Below are positions 54,145-62,141 of a DNA stretch of 64,000 nucleotides, piece after piece (position 1 is the stretch's first letter; the number at the start of each line of letters is the position of its first letter). Both the position numbers and the translations under genes were made by a program. The notes beneath the pieces were generated by a model. The model saw nothing but the letters and a program-made list of their open reading frames with translations. It was not told the origin of the DNA and searched no databases. This DNA is from Coriobacteriia bacterium (GTDB lineage Bacteria; Actinomycetota; Coriobacteriia; Anaerosomatales; Anaerosomataceae), in contig JAUSOQ010000066.1 of assembly GCA_030655755.1 (NCBI GenBank), positions 1-64,000 on the forward strand, given 5' to 3'.

Positions 54145-55875
54145 ATGACGCAGTTCTCCGAACATCTTCATCAACTGGCCGAGGTGATCGGCCCTCGTCC
54201 GGCCACCACTGATGCTGAGGTGCAGGCTGCCGACTACATCGAAGGAGTCTTCGATGCTCGTGGGCTGCCGGTCGAGCGCCAGGAGTTTGATTGTCCGCGC
54301 ACCTACTCGTGGGCGTTCATCGCATACCATGCGCTCACGATAGGGGCGGCGGTGCTCGCCAAATGGTTCGCATGGCCAGCGCTGGCCATTGCTGTCGTGG
54401 TCGCTTTCGTGATGTGGTCCGACCTCGACACACGCTGGGGTCTATCGCGCCTCATGCCGAAGGGCCCGAGTCAGAACATCATCGCACGCCATGTGCCCAG
54501 GGTTCGCCGAAACGAGCGGTTGCGCAAGGTGGTCGTCGTTGCGCACTACGATTCGGCCAAGGCATCGCTCGCCTTCAGTCCGGGACTCGTGAAGAGCTTC
54601 GGTATGACGTTTGGCCTGATGAAGTGGCTGACGTTTCTGACGCCGGTCGCGATCCTCGTTGTCGCCCTGCCCTGGACACAGGACTGGCGTCCGTACACCT
54701 GGTACGCAGCACTTGCGGTCTGCGCCTACCTGCTCGTTCCGCTGCTCATCGATCTGCACCGCGAGTTGTTCATGCACGCCACCGACGGTGCGAACGACAA
54801 TGCGTCGGGTGTTGCGGCGATGCTCGGCATCATGGAACAGACCGTGCCGGAGCCGGACCAAAGGGTCATGGTCACCCAGCCGATCCGTCGCACTGCCGAG
54901 GCTGCCTATGAGGCAGATGTCGTCTTGGAGGACGCGCTGCTCACCTACACTCCCGTCAACGATGATGTCCGGGCTGCGGAACCGCTCGCTCCAACGCGTG
55001 TGGCTCTGGAGACCTTCGACGATCTTGGCTGGGAGACAACAGCCATGCCGGCGGTCCAGCAGCGCTCGACCTTCAGCCTAGAGGAGCCCACTTCCGCCGC
55101 TCCTACGGACGATGATCCGGAGTCTGCCCCGGTGGCAATGTCGTATGAAGAACCCCACGAGGAGCCTAAGAAGAAGCGGCTTTGGGGTCGCAAGAGCGAG
55201 AAGAGCGAGCGGCACGGTGTGCGCGATTGGCTCGGCCTTGGCGGCGGGTTCGATGCGCGCAAGGAAGGGAAGAACATCGGCACGTGGGACGCCCTCGCTG
55301 ATGAGGACGACGGGGACGGCTTCGGCTTCAAGGGCGGCGCCTCCACCCCGCTCGAGTTCGATGATCCCGGTTTCGCCGCAGAAGAAGCTTCGCGGATCCG
55401 GCGTCGCGTCACAGGTGGCGTCGACCGTGCGCTTTCTGAGAAGGAGATATGGTTCGTGGCGACCGGTGCAGAGGAGGCGGGCACGTGGGGCATGCAGGCG
55501 TTTCTCGCTGCGTATGCCGATGAGCTGCGCGATGCGCTCATCATCAACCTCGACAACCTCGGCGCCGGTTCATTGTACTGGATCACTTCCGAGGGTATGG
55601 CTCGTCGCTATCACTGCGATCGCAGACTTGCCTCTTCGGCCAGGAGGGTAGCCCACGAGAACGAGATGTTGGTGCGCGGCAGGGAGTATCGGGGGCCGTC
55701 CACGGACGCCACGCCCGCACTCGCTCGCCGCTTCAAAGCGATGAGCATCATGGCGTTCGATATCAACGGTCGTCTGCCGCACTGGCATTGGCACACTGAC
55801 ACCGTGGACAATGTCACCGAGTCCAACATCGAGCTCGCGGCTGACTTCGTGACCAAGCTCATCCGGGAACTGTAG
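54145..55875 (+). CDS. Membrane-embedded M28-family peptidase with a long insertion
   Basis: A 576-residue protein with M28 zinc-peptidase motifs: AHYDS (H134, D136), DGANDNASG (D218), GAEEAG (E443, E444), NLDNLG (D470) and HWHTDTVDNV (H550). Hydrophobic helices at about 55-92 and 160-205 are inserted between early motifs. A charged, low-complexity insertion of about 200 residues (about 231-430) separates D218 from the glutamate pair. The catalytic set looks complete. The ATG at 54145 has AGGAGG upstream. The insertion is rich in Asp, Glu, Lys and Pro and may be disordered and regulatory. Confidence 0.85.
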   Translation: MTQFSEHLHQLAEVIGPRPATTDAEVQAADYIEGVFDARGLPVERQEFDCPRTYSWAFIAYHALTIGAAVLAKWFAWPALAIAVVVAFVMWSDLDTRWGLSRLMPKGPSQNIIARHVPRVRRNERLRKVVVVAHYDSAKASLAFSPGLVKSFGMTFGLMKWLTFLTPVAILVVALPWTQDWRPYTWYAALAVCAYLLVPLLIDLHRELFMHATDGANDNASGVAAMLGIMEQTVPEPDQRVMVTQPIRRTAEAAYEADVVLEDALLTYTPVNDDVRAAEPLAPTRVALETFDDLGWETTAMPAVQQRSTFSLEEPTSAAPTDDDPESAPVAMSYEEPHEEPKKKRLWGRKSEKSERHGVRDWLGLGGGFDARKEGKNIGTWDALADEDDGDGFGFKGGASTPLEFDDPGFAAEEASRIRRRVTGGVDRALSEKEIWFVATGAEEAGTWGMQAFLAAYADELRDALIINLDNLGAGSLYWITSEGMARRYHCDRRLASSARRVAHENEMLVRGREYRGPSTDATPALARRFKAMSIMAFDINGRLPHWHWHTDTVDNVTESNIELAADFVTKLIREL

Positions 55876-55966
55876 GCCGTCGCGCGGGGTAGAGGTCCGC
55901 AGTGCGCGTGGTACACTCGGCACTCAGGGGGCGCGCTGTGGCGCGCTCGTACTGATTCGGAGGTCC

Positions 55967-57220
55967 TTGTTGAACCAGAGCCGGATCGCCAAGACGCTCG
56001 CCCGAACCGCTATTGTCTCGTGGCGTGATCAACCCACGCAATATGACATCGAGGCGTTGCGTGCCAATCTGGAGCGCGTGGGACTCGTCATCCGCGTTCG
56101 CTGGGTCATCGTCGCTACACTCGCGATGTTCTCGGTCGTTGCGGCGCTTGTCTATGGGTCGAGCGTGGCGTTTGATCAGCTCGTACGGAACATGACGATC
56201 CCGGTTATCGCGCTGCTCTTCGTGCTCATGTACAACGGCTTCTACAAGATCACCCTGCGCAAGGCTGGCAACGTCGCCTTCCTCAACCAGGGGCAACTCA
56301 TCTTCGACATCATCGTCACCACTGTGCTCGTCTACTACAGCGGCGGTGTCTACTCGTGGTTCAGCTCGATGTATCTGCTGTTCATCCTCGAGGGCGCGTT
56401 CATCCTTCCGAAGCGCCATCATGTGTGGCTGCTCGTTTGCGCCTCAGCATTCTTTTACGGGCTCGTTCTTGGTGCCGAGTACTGGGGCTGGATCCCGCAC
56501 GTGGCGATGCCGTTCGTTGACAACGCTTTGTTCTCGAACTCCACCTATGTGCTCGTGCGCTACCTGTGGAAGGTCACCCTCTACGCGGGTACCGGCATGA
56601 TCGGCATGCTGATGATGAAGCGCATCCATGCGCGCGAGCAGGAGCTCCGGGAGTCCTCGTTCGTGGATGAGACGACGGGGCTCTACAACCGCCAGTACTT
56701 CCATCGCGTGCTTAACGCAGAGGCCGATCGTGCGCGTCGCGATCGCGGTTCTCTCGGACTCATCCTTGCCGACATCTATCAGTTCGGCGAGTTCAATCGC
56801 GTGTTCGGTATGGAGGTGGGCGATGAGATCCTTTCAGCGATCGCCGATGAGATCAAGGACGTGCTTCACGAAGGTCGTACCGAAGACGGCTACGAGGTGA
56901 ACGTCGCGTGTCGCGTCGGTGGCGAGGAACTCGCGATCATCGTGCCCGAGGCATTCCGCCACAACGATGATGCGGATCAGGCCCAAGACCACGTTCGAGC
57001 GCTAGCGGAACGAGTGCGTGAACGTGTCGAGAACTTTCGTCTGCGGGGGCTGGGTGTGACGTTGAGCCTTGGCGTCGCCGTCGCTCCCGACAACGGAGAG
57101 AGCGCTTCTTGCCTTCTGGATGCGGCCGACAACGCCCTCTATGCTGCGTCTGAAGCCGGAGGCAATCAGGTGGCGGTCGCCTGGGAGATCGACGCCGAAG
57201 GTCTTGAAGGGCGGGTGTGA
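55967..57220 (+). CDS. Membrane-bound diguanylate cyclase
   Basis: A 417-residue protein. Residues 45-220 contain five or six transmembrane helices. A GGDEF domain (about 232-410) has the signature GGEEL (318-322) and DETTGLYNR. The first metal aspartate is in LADIYQF, and the RxxD inhibitory site is replaced by YEVN, so product feedback is unlikely. It would make cyclic di-GMP from GTP. The TTG at 55967 (or the next codon) follows GGAGG. The integral membrane gene after it is close. Confidence 0.88.
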   Translation: MLNQSRIAKTLARTAIVSWRDQPTQYDIEALRANLERVGLVIRVRWVIVATLAMFSVVAALVYGSSVAFDQLVRNMTIPVIALLFVLMYNGFYKITLRKAGNVAFLNQGQLIFDIIVTTVLVYYSGGVYSWFSSMYLLFILEGAFILPKRHHVWLLVCASAFFYGLVLGAEYWGWIPHVAMPFVDNALFSNSTYVLVRYLWKVTLYAGTGMIGMLMMKRIHAREQELRESSFVDETTGLYNRQYFHRVLNAEADRARRDRGSLGLILADIYQFGEFNRVFGMEVGDEILSAIADEIKDVLHEGRTEDGYEVNVACRVGGEELAIIVPEAFRHNDDADQAQDHVRALAERVRERVENFRLRGLGVTLSLGVAVAPDNGESASCLLDAADNALYAASEAGGNQVAVAWEIDAEGLEGRV

Positions 57221-57253
57221 CCCCTGGATCGCCCGCGTTTTGCCTCGACAGTA

Positions 57254-57889
57254 GTGGTCGCAGTCCTTTCCGCCGTCACTGCACTCGGTCTCTCTGCGTG
57301 GATCATGACCACCCCCTGGTTCACGAGGCTTGCTGCGCCGGGACAGGTCGACAGCGTGCGAGCCGGTCTCACGCAGGAACGCATGGTCGAGTTGGCCGAG
57401 GAGGTCCGGGTCTTCGTCACCGACGGCGATGCGCCGGCGCTGCCCATGGTCGTGGACGGCAGACCGGCTTTCGACGACACCGCGGTGTCGCACCTCGTGG
57501 ATGTGCGCAACGTAGTGATAGCGAGTAGGTGGGTGACGCTCGTCGCTGCAGCACTGCTGCTCGCTGCCGGGCTTTACTCGACTTTTCTAGGACGTCGTGC
57601 TGAATACGTTGCGGGTTTGAAATGGGGAGGACTATCGCTGCTCGGCGGTATAGGTATGTTGCTGTTGACCGGGCTTTTCGATTTTGACAGTCTCTTCGTT
57701 GCCTTCCATGGCTTGTTCTTTCAGCCAGGTACCTGGACGTTTCCTGCCGACTCGTTGCTCATCCTCGTGTTCCCAACAGACTTCTGGATCCTCGCCGGAG
57801 CGATCACTGGTGTTGTTGCGGCGGCAATGGGACTCGCGCTCGTGCTTGTGAGCAGGGCTTCATGTACTGGAACCAATGTTCACAAATGA
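57254..57889 (+). CDS. DUF1461-type integral membrane protein
   Basis: A 211-residue protein. Four hydrophobic helices (about 3-20, 91-110, 125-143 and 178-203) surround an external loop. The segment FDFDSLFVAFHGLFFQPGTWTFPADSLLILVFP matches the TIGR01906/DUF1461 pattern; the function is unknown. The GTG at 57254 has no clear ribosome binding site; translation may continue from the previous gene, and a CTG at 57224 is possible. Confidence 0.82.
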   Translation: MVAVLSAVTALGLSAWIMTTPWFTRLAAPGQVDSVRAGLTQERMVELAEEVRVFVTDGDAPALPMVVDGRPAFDDTAVSHLVDVRNVVIASRWVTLVAAALLLAAGLYSTFLGRRAEYVAGLKWGGLSLLGGIGMLLLTGLFDFDSLFVAFHGLFFQPGTWTFPADSLLILVFPTDFWILAGAITGVVAAAMGLALVLVSRASCTGTNVHK

Positions 57890-57934
57890 GCAAGAAGTGT
57901 ACACTTGCTCCAGGAAGTCTCGACTAGGGGGTAA

Positions 57935-57953
57935 ACTCCCGCAATGCGGGAGT
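57935..57953 (+). terminator. Hairpin after the DUF1461-type gene
   Basis: ACTCCCGC and GCGGGAGT form an 8-base-pair stem with an AAT loop. No T-run follows. It separates the membrane-protein gene from the small zinc-ribbon gene and might instead act in that gene's leader. Confidence 0.5.
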
Positions 57954-57990
57954 CAGTCTGATTCAACCAGGCGAGGAGGTGAGCCGACAC

Positions 57991-58137
57991 ATGGCAGGTA
58001 AAGAAGGTTACTGTGTCAAGTGCAAGAGCAAGCGCGAGATGAAGGACGCCCAGGCGATCACGATGAAGAATGGGCGGCCCGCCACACAGGGCATCTGCCC
58101 TGTATGCGGGACCAAGATCTTCAAGATCGGCAAGTAA
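57991..58137 (+). CDS. Small zinc-ribbon protein (DUF5679)
   Basis: A 48-residue protein beginning MAGKEGYCVKCKSKREM and ending GICPVCGTKIFKIGK. The two CxxC pairs form a zinc ribbon, matching the DUF5679 family, which is common in actinobacteria and some archaea and of unknown function. GAGGAGGTGA lies about seven bases upstream of the ATG, a near-perfect ribosome binding site. It lies between hairpins on both sides, so it is probably a single highly translated gene. Confidence 0.93.
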   Translation: MAGKEGYCVKCKSKREMKDAQAITMKNGRPATQGICPVCGTKIFKIGK

Positions 58138-58201
58138 TCCGTCTTCGGACGGAGCAAGACGCAGGCGGGCATCGTCCATCCCGGACGGCGCCCGTTTGCG
58201 T
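58138..58201 (+). terminator. Double hairpin after the DUF5679 gene
   Basis: The first hairpin, TCCGTC-TTCG-GACGGA (58138-58153), begins at the stop codon. The second (58159-58201) has arms of ACGCA, CGGGC and CGTCC with their complements, interrupted by symmetrical two-base mismatches. Neither has a T-run. They may terminate or protect the mRNA 3' end. Confidence 0.6.
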
Positions 58202-58300
58202 TGGGGTATTGACGCGAGCGGGTACCAGGAATAGGTTTCGTAGAATGTCGCCAAGGGGTTTTCGGCCGGACAGTGCCAATACGGAGGGTATCCTCTTAGT

Positions 58301-58942
58301 ATGAATATCATCGTTGTTGGTTGCGGTCGCGTGGGCTCACAGCTTGCGACCATGCTGTCGATCGAAGGCCACAACGTCGTGGTCATCGACCGTGATGAGA
58401 AAGCGTTTCGTCGCCTCGGCAGCACGTTCAACGGCGTCACCATCAAAGGCTTGGGCTTTGACGAGGAGATCCTCGAGCAGGCCGGCATCCGTGAGGCCGA
58501 TGCGTTCGCCGCAGTCACCAACCTCGACAACACCAACCTCATGGCCGCCGAGGTCGCCCGCAAGCTCTTCGGCGTCAAACATGCTGTCGCCCGTCTCTAC
58601 AACCCGCTGCGTGAGCGAACATATCAGCAGCTCAACCTCGACTACGTGTGCGGCACGACGCTCGTGGCTGAGACGCTCATGGACAAGATACGCTCGGGGC
58701 ATGGGCATCATCTCCAGGCGATCGATGACCTCGAGGTCATCGAGTTCAAGGCCGGCGCCGATATCGAAGGGCGCAAGCTCCGCGACATCGAGGTCGACAA
58801 CCGTTTCCGCGTCTTCACGGTCACGCGTGGCCCGATGTCGTTCATCCCTGACGCCAACACGATCATGCGGGAAGGCGATATCATCTTTGCTTCGGTCAAA
58901 GGTGAGGCCTACCCCAAGATCGAGAAGTACATGGAGGACTAG
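58301..58942 (+). CDS. trkA: TrkA-type potassium uptake regulatory protein 1
   Basis: A 213-residue RCK protein. The N-terminal NAD-binding domain has VVGCGRVGSQLA (GxGxxG) and the acidic VIDRDEKAF. A C-terminal TrkA_C domain covers about 135-213. It would bind ATP/ADP or NAD(H) and gate the TrkH channel. It is the first gene of a five-gene unit with a second TrkA, a small membrane protein, TrkH and a secreted protein. Confidence 0.94.
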   Translation: MNIIVVGCGRVGSQLATMLSIEGHNVVVIDRDEKAFRRLGSTFNGVTIKGLGFDEEILEQAGIREADAFAAVTNLDNTNLMAAEVARKLFGVKHAVARLYNPLRERTYQQLNLDYVCGTTLVAETLMDKIRSGHGHHLQAIDDLEVIEFKAGADIEGRKLRDIEVDNRFRVFTVTRGPMSFIPDANTIMREGDIIFASVKGEAYPKIEKYMED

Positions 58943-58945
58943 ACC

Positions 58946-59611
58946 GTGTACATCGTGGTCAATGGCGGCGGAAAAGTCGCATCATATCTTGCCAAGACGC
59001 TCCTCGAGCGCAAGCATCAGGTCGCCCTCATCGAGAAACGGGAAGACGTCGCCCACAAACTGGCCAGCGAGCTTCTGGGCGCTCCTCTCATCGTGCATGG
59101 CGACGGCTGTGACGTTGCTTATCAGGAGGACGCCGGGGTGGGCCGTGCGGATGTGTTCGTCGCCGCGACCGGTGACGACGACGACAACCTCGTCTCATGC
59201 CAGCTCGCCAAGGTCGCCTTCGGCGTGCCCCGCGCGGTCGCGCGCGTGAACAACCCGAAGAACGAGCACATCTTCAATGCCTTGGGCATCGAGGCCATCT
59301 CCTCGACCACGATCATCTCGCGCATGATCGAAGAAGAGGCGACAGTGGGTGATATCCACACGCTGAGCGCACTCCGTAAAGGCGACATGGCGATCGTGGA
59401 AGTCACGCTTCCGGTCGATCGCTGCGTGGTCTGTGGGAAGAAGGTCGCCGAGCTCTCGCTGCCAGGCGACTGTATCCTCGTCGCTCTCTTGCGCGGCGAA
59501 GAGGTCGTCACTGTTCACGGCGATACCGAGATGCAACCGGGAGATACGGTCATCGCATTCACAAGCGTGGAGCACGAGAAGACGCTGAAGAAAGCGTTGA
59601 CGGGGGAGTAG
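58946..59611 (+). CDS. TrkA-type potassium uptake regulatory protein 2
   Basis: A 221-residue RCK protein following the first by three bases. The nucleotide motif is VVNGGGKVASYLAK, where the third Gly is Ala, which differs from its neighbour. A CxxC (RCVVCGKKVAELSLPGDC) lies in the C-terminal half and may bind metal or act as a redox switch. The TrkA_C domain ends at FTSVEHEKTL. The two TrkA proteins may form a mixed ring on TrkH. The GTG at 58946 is used. Confidence 0.92.
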   Translation: MYIVVNGGGKVASYLAKTLLERKHQVALIEKREDVAHKLASELLGAPLIVHGDGCDVAYQEDAGVGRADVFVAATGDDDDNLVSCQLAKVAFGVPRAVARVNNPKNEHIFNALGIEAISSTTIISRMIEEEATVGDIHTLSALRKGDMAIVEVTLPVDRCVVCGKKVAELSLPGDCILVALLRGEEVVTVHGDTEMQPGDTVIAFTSVEHEKTLKKALTGE

Positions 59612-59615
59612 TGTC

Positions 59616-59747
59616 GTGAAGGTGAAGATGGACCCGGGGAAGGTCTGTCGCTATGCGACTGCGATCCTCCTCGAGACCGCCTACGTGTTGATCATCGCCG
59701 GTCTCGCGCTGCTGGTCGCCGTCATCGTACAGATCGTCATGCGATGA
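59616..59747 (+). CDS. Small membrane peptide inside the Trk operon
   Basis: A 43-residue frame (GTG at 59616, GGGGGAG seven bases upstream) overlaps the trkH start by four bases (ATGA). It starts KVKMDPGKVCRYATAIL and continues as a single hydrophobic helix to an Arg at the end. The translation-coupled position and the good ribosome binding site make it a likely real gene. I do not recognise it. By analogy with KdpF it could be a stabilising subunit of the K+ transporter. Confidence 0.7.
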   Translation: MKVKMDPGKVCRYATAILLETAYVLIIAGLALLVAVIVQIVMR

Positions 59748-61246
59748 TCCTGCGCCCGCGCAAAGACGACCACCTGATCGTTGGCAAGTACGTGGGTAAG
59801 ATCGTGGTCGGCATCGGCTTGCTGATGGCGATCCCGTTGCTGACATCGCTTGTCTTCGGTGAGTGGGACACGGCCCTCGATTTCGTGATCGGTATGGGGG
59901 CGTGTTTCACCTCAGGCTACGGTCTGCAGGTGCTGTGTCGTACCGAGAAGGACCTCAGGTTGGCACATGGCCTGGTGGTCGCATCTGGATCATGGATCGC
60001 TGCGACACTGCTCGGGGCGATCCCACACTGGCTCTCGGGGCACGAGGGCAGCTATCTGAACGCGATGTTCGACCTGATGAGCGGCTATACGACCACGGGA
60101 CTCTATCTCATCCAGGATCTCGACCACATCTCGTATGGGCTCAACATGTGGCGGCATCTCCTTACGTATGCAGGCGGCCAAGGCATCGTGGTCATCGCGC
60201 TGACGTTTCTCGTCAAGGGAACAGCCGGCGCCTACAGGATGTACGTGGGCGAGGGCAAAGACGAGCGTCTGCTGCCGAACGTGATCGAAACGGCGAGGGC
60301 CATCTGGCTCGTCAGTCTCACGTGGCTTGGCATTGGCACCGCTGCCCTGACGGTGACCGGTCTCGCCCTGGGTCAGGGTCCGGTGCGGGCTTTCCTTCAG
60401 GGGCTGTGGGTCTTCATGGGTGCGTGGAGTACGGGTGGTTTCGCGCCGCAGTCATACAACACCATGTGGTTCCATTCGCCCATCTACGAGATCATCTGCA
60501 TCGTCATCTTCGTTGCGGGCTCATTCAACTTCGCGCTGCACTGGGCGCTGTGGCTGGGTGACCGAAAAGAACTCAGGCGCAACATAGAGATCATGAGCTT
60601 CACCGTGACCGCTTTGATCACCGTGTCGATCGCGACGTTCGGGCTGTCGCATCTTGGCGTGTACCCGGACGCGGTGAACCTGTTCCGTAAGACGTTCTAC
60701 CAGGTGATCTCGGCTCATACCACAACGGGCTTCTCGACCATCTACTCACGTGCCTTCGTCACACAGTGGGGGCCGGTCGCCATGCTTGCCACCATGCTTG
60801 CCATGGCTATCGGTGGCTCGGCATGTTCCACTGCAGGTGGCATCAAAGGTATCCGCATCGGCGTGCTTACCAAAGCGTATCTGCAAGATGTGCGTAGCAT
60901 GATCTCGCCCGATAGCGCGGTTGTCGTGGAACGGTATCATCACATCCGTGACATGGTCTTAGAAGACCGAGTCGTACGCACAGCGCTCATGATCACGCTT
61001 GCCTACGTGACGGCGTACGCGGTGCTGACCGTACTCGGCGTGCTGCTCGGCTATGGCTTCACGCAGGCTGCGTTCGAGGGTGTCTCGGCAGCATCGAACA
61101 CCGGTCTTTCATGCGGCATAACTGCACCCGACATGCCGAACCTGCTCAAGTGGGCGTACATCGTCGCAATGTGGATGGGTCGGCTCGAGTTCATGTCTGT
61201 GCTCGCACTCGCCGGTCATTTCTACGCCATCGTAAGGGGAAAATGA
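59744..61246 (+). CDS. trkH: TrkH-family potassium uptake channel
   Basis: A 500-residue integral membrane protein with about ten hydrophobic helices. Four pore loops are visible: SGYTTTGLYL, GAWSTGGFAP, SAHTTTGFST and AASNTGLSCG. These form the selectivity filter. It takes up K+ with the RCK proteins encoded upstream. The ATG at 59744 overlaps the small peptide gene. Its stop overlaps the start of the secreted-protein gene. Confidence 0.95.
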   Translation: MILRPRKDDHLIVGKYVGKIVVGIGLLMAIPLLTSLVFGEWDTALDFVIGMGACFTSGYGLQVLCRTEKDLRLAHGLVVASGSWIAATLLGAIPHWLSGHEGSYLNAMFDLMSGYTTTGLYLIQDLDHISYGLNMWRHLLTYAGGQGIVVIALTFLVKGTAGAYRMYVGEGKDERLLPNVIETARAIWLVSLTWLGIGTAALTVTGLALGQGPVRAFLQGLWVFMGAWSTGGFAPQSYNTMWFHSPIYEIICIVIFVAGSFNFALHWALWLGDRKELRRNIEIMSFTVTALITVSIATFGLSHLGVYPDAVNLFRKTFYQVISAHTTTGFSTIYSRAFVTQWGPVAMLATMLAMAIGGSACSTAGGIKGIRIGVLTKAYLQDVRSMISPDSAVVVERYHHIRDMVLEDRVVRTALMITLAYVTAYAVLTVLGVLLGYGFTQAAFEGVSAASNTGLSCGITAPDMPNLLKWAYIVAMWMGRLEFMSVLALAGHFYAIVRGK

Positions 61247-61836
61247 TGCGCCGGACGCTGGTCGCATACGCGCTCCTGGTGACGCTGCTCCTTGCGCCTT
61301 CGGTGGCGCTGGCCGAAGAACACTTCGTGGCGCCACACGTCCCCATCTCCGAGAACGCGCTCACGAGCGCCGAACTCGTCGATCTCCCCGACATGTTCGA
61401 TGGTTCGGTCGTCATCTTCAGAGGAGAGGCGATCGGCGAGGCGATGGTGCGCGGTAACTGGGCATGGCTGCACCTCAATGATGACGCGTACATGGAGCGA
61501 AACATCGAGGAGGGTGCGCCTCTCGCCGGGCTGAACTCGGGCATGCCGATATGGGTACCGGCGAGCGAGGCGGCAAAGGTCAGCGTGTTCGGTGACTACC
61601 GCCACGGGGGTGACATCGTGGAAGTGCGCGGCGTGTTCAATGCGGCGTGTCCCGAGCACGGCGGAGATATGGATATCCATGCGGTACATGTCGAGGTGAT
61701 ACGTCGCGGGCGAGAGGTCAGCGATCCCGTGTCGTCGAACAAGCTCGTGTGGGCGGTCGTCGTCTCTCTGGCCGCTGCCGGCGCATTCGTGGCCAATCGC
61801 AATCTCTACAGGATCCGCGAGTCGCGCCGAAGCTAG
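61243..61836 (+). CDS. Secreted or membrane-anchored protein coupled to trkH
   Basis: A 197-residue protein of unknown function. An N-terminal signal peptide (cleavage probably after ALAEE) and a C-terminal transmembrane helix (about 170-188) flank an external domain of about 140 residues with repeated beta-type strands (VVIFRGEAIGEAM, DIVEVRGVFNAAC), reminiscent of an OB fold. The ATG at 61243 overlaps the trkH stop, so it belongs to the potassium operon. Its role there is unknown. Confidence 0.75.
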   Translation: MMRRTLVAYALLVTLLLAPSVALAEEHFVAPHVPISENALTSAELVDLPDMFDGSVVIFRGEAIGEAMVRGNWAWLHLNDDAYMERNIEEGAPLAGLNSGMPIWVPASEAAKVSVFGDYRHGGDIVEVRGVFNAACPEHGGDMDIHAVHVEVIRRGREVSDPVSSNKLVWAVVVSLAAAGAFVANRNLYRIRESRRS

Positions 61837-61841
61837 GCGAT

Positions 61842-61869
61842 TTGCCGCCACGTCGACCGGTGTTACAAT
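61842..61869 (+). promoter_or_regulatory. Promoter of tRNA-Gly
   Basis: TTGCCG (61842-61847) and TACAAT (61864-61869) are separated by 16 bases. The -10 box is about 18 bases upstream of the mature tRNA 5' end. The match to sigma-70-type promoters is good. Confidence 0.75.
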
Positions 61870-61887
61870 ACGCGACGCGCTGTATAA

Positions 61888-61963
61888 GCGGGCGTAGCTC
61901 AGTTGGTAGAGCGAAAGCTTCCCAAGCTTTAGGTCGCGGGTTCGAGTCCCGTCGCCCGCTCCA
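61888..61963 (+). tRNA. tRNA-Gly (anticodon CCC)
   Basis: The cloverleaf is complete. The acceptor is GCGGGCG with CGCCCGC, the D-arm is AGCTCAGTTGGTAGAGC, the anticodon stem AAAGC/GCTTT encloses TTCCCAA (anticodon CCC), and the T-arm contains GGGTTCGAGTCCC. CCA is encoded at the 3' end. Confidence 0.97.
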
Positions 61964-62141
61964 TAGGATTCGCCCGGAGGCCGCTGAGAGCGGTCTCTGC
62001 CGCATTCATCGCCGAGTATCGTCGCGTTCCAGCCGCTCATCGACTTGTTCTGGAGTGTGTGGACGAATGTCGCTACACTAGCGAACACAGGTTCGATTCC
62101 GCTGCCCTCACTCTCCCCGGCGGACGTTGGGAGGAGTCATC

